Shown in pieces: positions 1 to 5,283 of a stretch of DNA of 5,283 bases. The notes beneath the pieces are model-generated. The model saw only the letters and a list, made by a program, of their open reading frames with translations. It made no database searches and was not told the origin of the DNA. How positions within the stretch are numbered: position 1 is the stretch's first letter; each line of letters opens with the position of its first letter. Source of the stretch: HGM04593 sp045533955 (lineage in GTDB: Bacteria > Bacteroidota > Bacteroidia > Bacteroidales > Bacteroidaceae); contig JAZSIU010000056.1 in the NCBI GenBank assembly GCA_045533955.1, positions 1-5,283 on the forward strand, read 5' to 3'. The translations under genes and the position numbers were made by a program.

Positions 1-105
1 ACGATTGTTTTAAGGAAAAAGTGCGAGGTATGTTTAACCGCTACTTAGACGCTTGTTTACAAGCGACTAAGTGAGGGCGGTCCGCAGCACCCTTAAAACA
101 ATCGT
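1..105. repeat. Imperfect inverted repeat with 15-bp perfect outer arms
   Basis: The outer arms are ACGATTGTTTTAAGG (1-15) and its exact reverse complement (91-105). Inside them GTGC (21-24) faces GCAC (87-90), ACCG (37-40) faces CGGT (78-81), ACTTAG (43-48) faces CTAAGT (67-72), and CGCTTG (50-55) faces CAAGCG (60-65) around a 4-nt loop, with one A/A mismatch between the last two stems. The whole element can therefore fold into a long bulged hairpin or cruciform. The first 11 bases recur at 5273-5283. I infer a dispersed repeat or a structured RNA. It does not fit integron attC core sites, a dif site or a tRNA. The element begins exactly at the window edge, so its true left boundary is unknown. 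Confidence 0.7.
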
Positions 106-110
106 AAACC

Positions 111-184
111 GAAATGACAAGCAGGCCTCCGACCGAGTGAGTGCATCGTTGCCTCACGAGCAAAGGAGGCCCTGCGACAATTTC
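111..184. repeat. Second inverted repeat, nested hairpin
   Basis: GCAGGCCTCC (121-130) pairs with 165-175, with a single extra C as bulge. Inside, GTGAG (137-141) pairs with CTCAC (153-157), and GCA (143-145) pairs with TGC (150-152) around loop TCGT. Outside, GAAAT (111-115) can pair with ATTTC (180-184). The GC-rich outer stem gives a stable hairpin in either transcribed direction. There is no T-run directly after it on either strand, so it is not a classical intrinsic terminator. It follows the 1-105 repeat after 5 nt and probably belongs to the same composite element; that link is inference. Confidence 0.6.
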
Positions 185-203
185 TTTAGGTGCAGGTTTT
201 TTG

Positions 204-229
204 CTTACTTTTTTTTGGAAAAAAGTAAG
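204..229. repeat. A/T-tract inverted repeat (CTTACTTTTTT / AAAAAAGTAAG)
   Basis: Two perfect 11-bp arms (204-214 and 219-229) surround the loop TTGG. The stem is mostly A:T, so its hairpin is weaker than its length suggests. It could act as a weak terminator for leftward or rightward transcripts, or be one end of the composite repeat that starts at position 1. From memory only, translated forms of such a motif (QKKVSK) turn up in short hypothetical proteins of Bacteroidota, which would suit a dispersed repeat; this is unverified. Confidence 0.6.
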
Positions 230-325
230 GCCAAAAGTATAAAATGAAAGAGAGAATAGCCGCACAAGTATTCCGTGAAGGTGATAAATAGAGTAATCTC
301 GACCACACCTTTTTGCTACCGAGCC

Positions 326-360
326 AAAAAATGCCCTGCTTCTTTAAGGAAGCAGGGCAT
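326..360 (-). terminator. Intrinsic terminator of pnp
   Basis: Read on the minus strand, a perfect 12-bp stem (349-360 with 331-342) closes a 6-nt loop and is followed at once by six T residues (331-326, the first shared with the stem base). It lies about 30 nt past the pnp stop codon and points the right way, so it is the expected 3' end of the pnp transcript. On the plus strand no comparable T-run follows the stem. Confidence 0.9.
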
Positions 361-389
361 CACGTGTCCTTTATTTATATGAGACTGTT

Positions 390-2567
390 TTACTCGTTAC
401 CGCGGGGACGACGGGGCTCGCGACGGGGACGACGCTCACGCTCTTCGTAACCCTCGGGCTTTTCGAGAAGCACCTTGCGCGAGAGTTTGAATTTGCCTGT
501 CTTGGGGTCAATTTCTAGCAGTTTCACCGAGAGTTTATCACCCTCTTTGATACCTGTCTCTTCCATTGTCTCGAAGCGTTTCCAATCAATCTCGGAAATG
601 TGCAATAGTCCATCCTTGCCGGGCATAAACTCGACGAATGCGCCGTAGGGCATCACGCTACGTACAAGGCCCTCATAAACCTCACCTGCCTCGGGAATTG
701 CCACGATGGCGCGAATCTTTGCAATAGCCTCGTTGATGGCGTTGCCGTTGTTGGCTGCAATCTCGATGATGCCCTCGCCCTCAACCTCTTCAATTGAGAT
801 TGTGGCGCCTGTCTCCTCCTGCATACCCTGAATAATCTTTCCGCCCGGGCCAATGACTGCACCGATAAATTCTTTGGGAATGCGCATTGTCTCGATGCGG
901 GGAGCGTGGGGCTTGAGTTCGGCGCGGGGCTCTGCAATGCACTCGGTAATCTTTCCGAGGATGTGCATACGACCTTCGCGTGCTTGGTTCAGAGCCTTTT
1001 CGAGAATCTCGAACGAGAGGCCATCGACCTTAATATCCATCTGGGTGGCAGTGATACCGTCAACGGTTCCTGTTACCTTAAAGTCCATATCTCCCAAATG
1101 GTCCTCGTCGCCAAGAATATCGCTGAGCACTGCATATTTATCCTCGCCTGCGTTCTTGATAAGACCCATTGCAATACCCGACACGGGCTTTTTAATCTTG
1201 ACGCCGGCGTCCATAAGAGCCAATGTTCCGGCACAAACGGTTGCCATCGACGATGAGCCGTTAGACTCGAGAATATCCGATACTACGCGCACGCAGTAGG
1301 GATAATCGGCGGGAACCATATTCTTAAGGGCACGGCAAGCAAGATTACCGTGGCCAATCTCGCGACGGCCCACTCCACGCTGGGCACGTGCCTCGCCTGT
1401 CGAGAAGGGGGGGAAGTTGTAGTGAAGCAAGAAACGGTCGGTTCCTTGGTTCATTACATCGTCTATAATCTTCTCGTCGCGCTTTGTACCCAATGTTACC
1501 GATGTGAGCGACTGTGTCTCGCCACGGGTAAATACTGCCGAACCGTGGGGGCCGGGCAGATAGCCTACCTCGCACCAGATGGGGCGAATCTCTGTGGTCT
1601 TACGGCCGTCGAGACGCTTGCCCTCGTCGAGGATGCAGCGGCGCATTGCCTCTTTCTCAACATCGTGATAGTAACGGTCGATGAGAGCACCCTTCTCCTC
1701 GAGTTCTTCCTCGGTGAATTGTGCCTTGAACTCCTCGCGTACGGCCTCGAAAGCCTCGCTGCGACCGTGCTTGTCGTTGTTGCCGCTTGCTGCTACGGCG
1801 TAAGCCTTGGCATAGCAGGCCTCGTGTACTTGTGCACGCAACTCCTCGTCATTCTCTTCGTGGCAATACTCGCGCTTAACGGTCGAGCCAACCTCTTCCA
1901 TAAGCTCCATCTGAGCCTTGCAGTGTACCTTGATTGCTTCGTGAGCCACTTTCATCGCCTCGAGAAGCTCGGCCTCGGATACCTCTTTCATCTCACCCTC
2001 GACCATCATAATGTTGTCGTAGGTGGCGGCAACCATAATGTCCATATCAGCGCTCTCCATCTGAGCGAATGTGGGGTTAACGACAAACTCGCCGTTTACG
2101 CGAGCCACGCGAACCTCGGAGATGGGGCCGCCGAAGGGAATATCCGAAACGGCAAGAGCTGCCGAGGCAGCAAGTCCTGCAAGCGAGTCGGGCATATCAA
2201 CGCCGTCGGCCGAGAAGAGGATGATGTTTACATATACCTCGGCGTGGTAGTTATCGGGGAAGAGAGGACGCAGAGCACGATCGACCAAACGACAGGTCAG
2301 AATCTCATAGTCCGATGCCTTGCCCTCGCGACGTGTAAAGCCACCGGGGAAGCGTCCAAAGGCCGCATATTTCTCTTTATACTCAACCTGTAAAGGCATA
2401 AAATCGGTACCGGGTACTGCGTCTTTTGCTGCGCACACGGTAGCCAACAGCATAGTGTTACCCAAACGAAGCATCACAGAACCATCGGCCTGCTTGGCCA
2501 ATTTTCCTGTTTCGAGTGTGATGATACGTCCATCGGGCAAAGCCACATTTTTTGTTACAACATTCAT
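390..2567 (-). CDS. pnp: Polynucleotide phosphorylase (PNPase)
   Basis: PNPase is a cytoplasmic trimeric 3'-5' exoribonuclease that uses phosphate to release nucleoside diphosphates, and can run in reverse to add tails. The 725-residue product has the full family architecture: a first RNase PH-like domain with FGRFPGG (about 70-76), a helical linker domain, a second RNase PH-like domain with TRGETQS (347-353), GRREIGHGN (400-408), ILESNGSSSMA and the aspartate-rich LGDEDHLGDMDF region (about 485-496), a KH domain with IGPGGK (572-577), and an S1 domain (about 629-699). It ends in a short arginine-rich tail (about 709-725) of unknown role. The ATG at 2567 is chosen because the protein then starts like Bacteroides PNPases; a TTG seven codons upstream (2588) is open but less likely. 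No frameshift or missing catalytic motif is seen. It is transcribed alone, with a promoter at 2609-2616 and a terminator at 326-360. Confidence 0.98.
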   Translation of the reverse strand: MNVVTKNVALPDGRIITLETGKLAKQADGSVMLRLGNTMLLATVCAAKDAVPGTDFMPLQVEYKEKYAAFGRFPGGFTRREGKASDYEILTCRLVDRALRPLFPDNYHAEVYVNIILFSADGVDMPDSLAGLAASAALAVSDIPFGGPISEVRVARVNGEFVVNPTFAQMESADMDIMVAATYDNIMMVEGEMKEVSEAELLEAMKVAHEAIKVHCKAQMELMEEVGSTVKREYCHEENDEELRAQVHEACYAKAYAVAASGNNDKHGRSEAFEAVREEFKAQFTEEELEEKGALIDRYYHDVEKEAMRRCILDEGKRLDGRKTTEIRPIWCEVGYLPGPHGSAVFTRGETQSLTSVTLGTKRDEKIIDDVMNQGTDRFLLHYNFPPFSTGEARAQRGVGRREIGHGNLACRALKNMVPADYPYCVRVVSDILESNGSSSMATVCAGTLALMDAGVKIKKPVSGIAMGLIKNAGEDKYAVLSDILGDEDHLGDMDFKVTGTVDGITATQMDIKVDGLSFEILEKALNQAREGRMHILGKITECIAEPRAELKPHAPRIETMRIPKEFIGAVIGPGGKIIQGMQEETGATISIEEVEGEGIIEIAANNGNAINEAIAKIRAIVAIPEAGEVYEGLVRSVMPYGAFVEFMPGKDGLLHISEIDWKRFETMEETGIKEGDKLSVKLLEIDPKTGKFKLSRKVLLEKPEGYEERERRPRREPRRPRGNE

Positions 2568-2608
2568 CTTTCGTCTTATTTTAAACAATTTCTGTATCTA
2601 AATTCTCG

Positions 2609-2616
2609 CAAAGATA
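2609..2616 (-). promoter_or_regulatory. -7 promoter element for pnp
   Basis: The minus strand reads TATCTTTG, a perfect match to the Bacteroidota -7 consensus TAnnTTTG. Transcription would start near 2602, giving a leader of about 35 nt before the pnp ATG. No good TTTG -33 element is found 19-21 nt upstream, so the promoter may be weak or may depend on a factor. The box forms half of a palindrome with the opposite promoter at 2638-2645. Confidence 0.75.
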
Positions 2617-2637
2617 CATCTTTTTCCATATTTTCAC

Positions 2638-2645
2638 TATCTTTG
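2638..2645 (+). promoter_or_regulatory. -7 promoter element for the TlpA-like lipoprotein gene
   Basis: The plus strand reads TATCTTTG, a perfect TAnnTTTG match, followed by GCG exactly as in the opposite pnp promoter. The expected start is near 2652, leaving a leader of about 70 nt before the ATG at 2723. As for pnp, no clear TTTG -33 element is present at the usual spacing; that position falls on the -7 box of the pnp promoter. Confidence 0.7.
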
Positions 2646-2722
2646 CGCAATATTTTTGCTGCTTTTTCGGCCTTAACGGGTCAAAAGAGGATAATTTAAG
2701 CACTAAAAAAAAGATTATTACA

Positions 2723-3895
2723 ATGAATATATTAAAATTCAACACAATAGGCTTGATGCTTGCGGGTGCGCTTATTTTTACCGCTTGCGTGCAGGAGCCA
2801 ACGTTTACCATAAAGGGTAATATTGCCAACGGCGAGGGCCACACGCTTTATTTGTCGAATGTGGGCACGGTGGGCGCAAAATACATTGACTCGGTTAAGC
2901 TCGACAAGAAGGGGACGTTCAGCTTCAGCAAGGTGCGCCCCGAGTGTTACGACTTTTATCGCCTGCAACTCGACAAAAAGGGCCGACAGATAACAATCGC
3001 CATTGACTCGACCGAGACAGTAACGGTAAGGAGCGATGCACGAGCCCTTACAGACAGCTGCCGCATCGAAGGCTCGCCACAGAGCCTGAAGATTGCCGAA
3101 CTTGACGCACTCGAGGCAGCATTGGGCAAACAAGTAAATATGCTCATCGAGAGCAGCGGCCCCACAATCGGCCAGACACGCGAGACAATCTACACCATAA
3201 TAAACGAATTCAAGCAGAACATCTGCAAGGAATACATTCTGCCCGCGCCCCACTCGGCAAGCGCCTACTATGCGCTGTTCCTCAGCGTTAACGGCTCGCC
3301 GCTGTTCGATCCCCTGCGCAACCGCTTCGACAGCCGCTGCTACTCGGCCGTAGCCACAGGCCTCAACCACCATCATCCACACGCCACACGCGCACAGCAC
3401 CTGAGTAATATGGCCGTGAAAGCAATGCGCGCCACACAACCCGCACGACGCGACACAATTTATATCGACACCAACGACGAGGCAGCCAAGGGGCTGTTCG
3501 ATATTAAGCTACCCAATATCGACGGCGACTCGCTCAGCCTCACCGGGCTAAAAGGAAAGGTCGTAATGCTCGACTTTACCGTCTATGGCGACGCAAAGAT
3601 AAGCGCCCGCAACCTTGAGCTGCGCGATATTTACGAGAAATACAAAACCCGAGGATTCGAGATTTATCAAATTTCTTTCGACGGAAACGAACATTTCTGG
3701 AAGACCTCGGCCGCCAATCTGCCGTGGCAGTGCGTCCACGACGGCGACGGCGCCTTGTCGTACAATCTGACACTCTATCAAGTATCGAGAATCCCCACAT
3801 TCTTCCTCATAAACCGCGCCAACGAGGTAGTGCTGCGCGACGAGCAGGTTGAGGACTTGAACAAAAGCATCGAAAAACTGCTTGACGAGAAATAA
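2723..3895 (+). CDS. DUF4369/TlpA-like thioredoxin-fold lipoprotein without CxxC
   Basis: The 390-residue product has an N-terminal lipoprotein signal: a hydrophobic stretch (about 8-21) ends in FTA-C, with Cys22 as the likely lipidated residue, placing the protein in the cell envelope. Residues about 27-120 form a beta-rich region typical of DUF4369, 120-245 are largely helical, and 256-389 are TlpA/AhpC-like (LPNIDGDSLSL, GKVVMLDF, YEKYKTRGFEIYQISFD, a cis-proline in RIPTFFLIN at 358). Where active family members have WCxxC after LDF, this one reads TVYGDAKIS (286-294), so both redox cysteines are missing. Other cysteines are scattered and unpaired. It is therefore unlikely to be a thiol-disulfide reductase; a binding or structural role in the envelope is inferred. 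Similar cysteine-free paralogues are, to my knowledge, common in Bacteroidales. The start ATG gives a complete signal peptide. It stands alone and diverges from pnp, and no clear terminator follows. Confidence 0.9.
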   Translation: MNILKFNTIGLMLAGALIFTACVQEPTFTIKGNIANGEGHTLYLSNVGTVGAKYIDSVKLDKKGTFSFSKVRPECYDFYRLQLDKKGRQITIAIDSTETVTVRSDARALTDSCRIEGSPQSLKIAELDALEAALGKQVNMLIESSGPTIGQTRETIYTIINEFKQNICKEYILPAPHSASAYYALFLSVNGSPLFDPLRNRFDSRCYSAVATGLNHHHPHATRAQHLSNMAVKAMRATQPARRDTIYIDTNDEAAKGLFDIKLPNIDGDSLSLTGLKGKVVMLDFTVYGDAKISARNLELRDIYEKYKTRGFEIYQISFDGNEHFWKTSAANLPWQCVHDGDGALSYNLTLYQVSRIPTFFLINRANEVVLRDEQVEDLNKSIEKLLDEK

Positions 3896-4051
3896 CAACA
3901 TAAAAAACTGTTTTTTACAGAAATCAAAGCGAGACACATTGTCGAGAGAATCAGCAATTAACCCTTTCGCACCATTTTTGATTATAAAAAACGACGTAAC
4001 AAAGAGTTTACACAAGAAAAACATTTTTTAGAAATTTAAACAGCTACTAAA

Positions 4052-4083
4052 TTTGTTTTTTAATTAAAAAGGGCTTATCTTTG
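4052..4083 (+). promoter_or_regulatory. Promoter of the greA-HIT operon
   Basis: TTTG (4052-4055), a 20-nt spacer and TATCTTTG (4076-4083) match both elements and the spacing of the Bacteroidota primary-sigma promoter (TTTG / TAnnTTTG). A- and T-tracts upstream (about 4014-4040) could act like an UP element. The start site is expected near 4090, giving a leader of roughly 70 nt before greA. This is the best promoter in the window. Confidence 0.88.
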
Positions 4084-4104
4084 CCCCGTAAAGGAAAAGG
4101 AATT

Positions 4105-4139
4105 GGGTTCCGGCACTTGTGCTGGAATCCTTTGTTTTA
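4105..4139 (+). promoter_or_regulatory. Terminator-like hairpin in the greA leader
   Basis: GGGTTCCGGCA (4105-4115) pairs with TGCTGGAATCC (4120-4130) over 11 bp including two G/U pairs, with a CTTG loop, and is followed directly by TTTGTTTTA. This has the shape of an intrinsic terminator, yet it lies between the greA promoter and its start codon. Two tandem AAAGGA copies (4090-4095, 4096-4101) can each pair with TCCTTT (4128-4133), and GGAA (4099-4102) with TTCC (4108-4111), giving competing structures. Attenuation of greA is inferred; a less likely alternative is a misplaced terminator for the upstream lipoprotein transcript. Confidence 0.55.
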
Positions 4140-4162
4140 CTGTTTTAAAAAATAAGGAAAAG

Positions 4163-4624
4163 ATGAGTTATATGTCTCAGGAAGGCTACAATAAACTGTT
4201 GGCCGATTTAAAAGAGTTAGAGGGTAAGCGTCCCGAAATTGTACGCGCCATCGCCGAAGCACGCGACAAGGGCGACCTTTCCGAGAATGCCGAGTACGAT
4301 GCTGCAAAAGAGGCACAAGGACTGCTCGAGATGAAAATCAACGAGCTGAAAATGATTATCGCCGATGCCAAAATCATAGACACATCAAAACTGAGCACCG
4401 ACAGCGTACAGGTGCTCACCAAGGTAGGTCTCAAGAACACAAAGACCGGCGCGCTTATGCAATATGCCATCGTCCCCGAGAGCGAGGCTAATCTGCGCGA
4501 GGGCAAAATATCAATCAACACCCCCATTGCCAAAGGACTTTTGGGCAAAAAGGTTGGCGACGTTGCCGAGATTACCGTCCCCCAAGGCAAAATATTCCTC
4601 GAGATTACAAGCATTTCAATCTAA
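4163..4624 (+). CDS. greA: Transcription elongation factor GreA
   Basis: GreA enters the secondary channel of RNA polymerase and stimulates cleavage of the extruded RNA 3' end in backtracked complexes, letting transcription resume. The 153-residue product has the usual two domains. The N-terminal coiled coil (about 5-74) has at its tip ARDKGDLSENAEYDAAKE, where D38 and E41 correspond to the Mg-binding acidic pair of E. coli GreA (D41, E44). The C-terminal FKBP-like domain (about 80-153) contains TPIAKGLLGKKVGD. The ATG at 4163 gives the MSYMSQEGY start normal for Bacteroidales GreA and has an AAGGAA purine run just upstream; the upstream TTG at 4103 would add an unrelated 20-residue extension lying in the leader hairpin, and is rejected. 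It is the first gene of a probable operon with the HIT gene 12 nt downstream. Confidence 0.97.
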   Translation: MSYMSQEGYNKLLADLKELEGKRPEIVRAIAEARDKGDLSENAEYDAAKEAQGLLEMKINELKMIIADAKIIDTSKLSTDSVQVLTKVGLKNTKTGALMQYAIVPESEANLREGKISINTPIAKGLLGKKVGDVAEITVPQGKIFLEITSISI

Positions 4625-4636
4625 ACAAGGGAAAAA

Positions 4637-5032
4637 ATGGCAACAATCTTCAGCAAGATAGTAAATGGCGAGATTCCCAGCTACAAAGTAGCCGAGGACA
4701 AGAATTTCTATGCTTTTCTCGACATAAACCCGCTGGTAAAAGGACACACTCTTGTAATACCCAAGCGCGAGGTTGACTACATATTCGACCTCGAGGACGA
4801 CGAGATTGCAGCAATGCAGGTATTTACAAAGCGCGTAGCAACAGCCATAAAAAAGGCTTACCCCTGCATAAAAGTGGGACAGGCAGTGCTTGGCCTCGAG
4901 GTTCCGCACGCACACATACACCTTATCCCTATGCAGAGCGAGCGTGATATGCTCTTCACAAATCCCAAACTGAAGCTGAGCAACGAAGAGTTTATCGAGG
5001 TTGCCAACAAAATAAGCCAAGAGTTTTTATAA
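4637..5032 (+). CDS. HIT-family nucleotide hydrolase/transferase
   Basis: The 131-residue protein belongs to the histidine triad family, whose members cleave or transfer nucleotidyl groups from substrates such as AMP-lysine-type phosphoramidates or dinucleoside polyphosphates. The signature is PHAHIHLIP (90-98), with H91, H93 and H95 forming HxHxH; by family analogy H93 is the nucleophile. N-terminal hallmarks are IFSKIVNGEIPSYKV (4-18), FLDINPLVKGHTLVIPK (27-43) and the helical region 50-75. The length is typical of an Hint-type single-domain member, and no zinc-binding cysteine set is seen. The exact substrate cannot be told from sequence. The start ATG at 4637 is 12 nt after the greA stop with a purine-rich AAGGGAAAAA run, so it is probably cotranscribed with greA. 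I recall the same gene pair in other Bacteroidales, which would suggest shared expression rather than a proven joint function. Confidence 0.95.
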   Translation: MATIFSKIVNGEIPSYKVAEDKNFYAFLDINPLVKGHTLVIPKREVDYIFDLEDDEIAAMQVFTKRVATAIKKAYPCIKVGQAVLGLEVPHAHIHLIPMQSERDMLFTNPKLKLSNEEFIEVANKISQEFL

Positions 5033-5056
5033 TCCCCGACACCGAAGAAGAGCAAT

Positions 5057-5104
5057 TATAACCTCAGCCGGCGGATGAATATTCATCCGCCGGCTGAGGT
5101 TATA
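5057..5104. terminator. 48-bp perfect palindrome, probable terminator of the greA-HIT operon
   Basis: Every base from 5057 to 5080 is the complement of its mirror base from 5104 to 5081: two 24-bp arms with no spacer, including the GC-rich core CCTCAGCCGGCGGATG. As RNA it forms a very stable hairpin 25 nt after the HIT stop codon. What follows is an alternating TA tract, not a T-run, so termination efficiency is uncertain. Because it is fully symmetrical it could act in both directions, or mainly protect the mRNA 3' end. A protein-binding site is possible but nothing specific supports it. Confidence 0.65.
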
Positions 5105-5272
5105 TATATACTACGCTCAAAAATCACAACAAGCCAATATTTCGGCTCAGTAGAAATTTACTGTGGGTAAGAATCAATAATCTATTTTTCACCATCAAGA
5201 ACAGCTGCATATAATACGTACAAAAGGTAACTTTTAATTTATTGCACCATAAAAAAGAAATTCAATGTAGGT

Positions 5273-5283
5273 ACGATTGTTTT
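5273..5283 (+). repeat. Partial second copy of the window-start repeat
   Basis: ACGATTGTTTT at the very end is identical to bases 1-11 and to the reverse complement of 95-105. An 11-mer in three copies is not expected by chance in 5 kb, so this is probably the start of another copy of the 1-105 element in the same orientation, cut by the window edge. Since only 11 bases are visible, how far the identity extends is unknown. The gene-free stretch before it (5105-5272) is AT-rich with only trivial short hairpins. Confidence 0.5.

Noticed and set aside
1..105. Integron attC site or phage attachment site
   Set aside because: The stems resemble an attC fold in outline, but the RYYYAAC/GTTRRRY core sites are absent and there is no integrase or cassette nearby.
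41..265. A 74-codon minus-strand open frame across the three inverted repeats
   Set aside because: It is built from the palindromic repeat sequence itself, has low-complexity stretches from the A/T tract, no recognisable domain and no good upstream signal. It is most likely a chance frame in a repeat, though similar frames may have been annotated elsewhere as hypothetical proteins.
278..314. Weak plus-strand hairpin AAGGTG/CACCTT ending in five T residues
   Set aside because: It has only 6 bp of stem around a 22-nt loop, and two of the T residues are used in the stem. No gene on the plus strand precedes it.
1350..2393. Long plus-strand open frame (347 codons) antisense to pnp
   Set aside because: It lies wholly inside the strongly conserved pnp gene. 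Its translation is rich in Cys, Leu and Val with no family resemblance, as expected from the complement of a codon-biased gene.
2732..3439. Minus-strand open frame (235 codons) antisense to the lipoprotein gene
   Set aside because: It is a shadow of the TlpA-like CDS; the composition is cysteine- and alanine-rich without any recognisable motif, and no promoter element precedes it.
3594..3601. CAAAGATA inside the lipoprotein gene, a minus-strand -7 box match
   Set aside because: It lies in the middle of a coding region with no minus-strand gene downstream. A short 8-mer match here is compatible with chance.
3896..3920. CTGT-TTTT-ACAG hairpin after the lipoprotein stop codon as a terminator
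   Set aside because: The stem is only 4 bp with A/T-rich flanks, too weak to call. The 3' end of this transcript remains unassigned.

Overview
The window looks like an ordinary piece of Bacteroidales (Bacteroidota) chromosome. The evidence is a polynucleotide phosphorylase, a GreA and a HIT protein that read like Bacteroides-type orthologues, a DUF4369/TlpA-type lipoprotein characteristic of this phylum, and three promoters carrying the Bacteroidota -7 element TAnnTTTG, each reading TATCTTTGC. The family cannot be fixed from sequence alone; an intermediate-GC Bacteroidales outside Bacteroides itself is plausible.

Layout. Positions 1-389 hold no credible gene. They contain a tight series of inverted repeats (1-105, 111-184, 204-229) and then the intrinsic terminator (326-360) of the leftward pnp gene. 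pnp (390-2567, minus) runs divergently from a TlpA-like lipoprotein gene (2723-3895, plus). The spacer between them carries two outward-facing -7 boxes arranged as a perfect palindrome. An AT-rich gap (3896-4162) ends in a textbook promoter and a terminator-like leader hairpin in front of greA (4163-4624). greA is followed after 12 nt by a HIT-family hydrolase gene (4637-5032), and the pair probably forms an operon. A 48-bp perfect palindrome (5057-5104) closes it. Positions 5105-5272 are AT-rich with no gene or strong structure seen. The last 11 bases repeat the first 11 bases of the window exactly.

Function. The identifiable genes are mostly RNA and transcription housekeeping: PNPase degrades and processes RNA, GreA rescues backtracked RNA polymerase, and the HIT protein is a nucleotide-phosphate hydrolase or transferase of unknown precise substrate. 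The TlpA-like protein is an envelope lipoprotein whose thioredoxin fold has lost the CxxC redox centre.

No undescribed multi-gene system is visible. The observations most worth following are non-coding: the repeat cluster bounded by the 11-mer, the mutually overlapping divergent promoters, the possible attenuator in the greA leader, and the long palindrome. The cysteine-free thioredoxin-fold lipoprotein is the main protein-level oddity.
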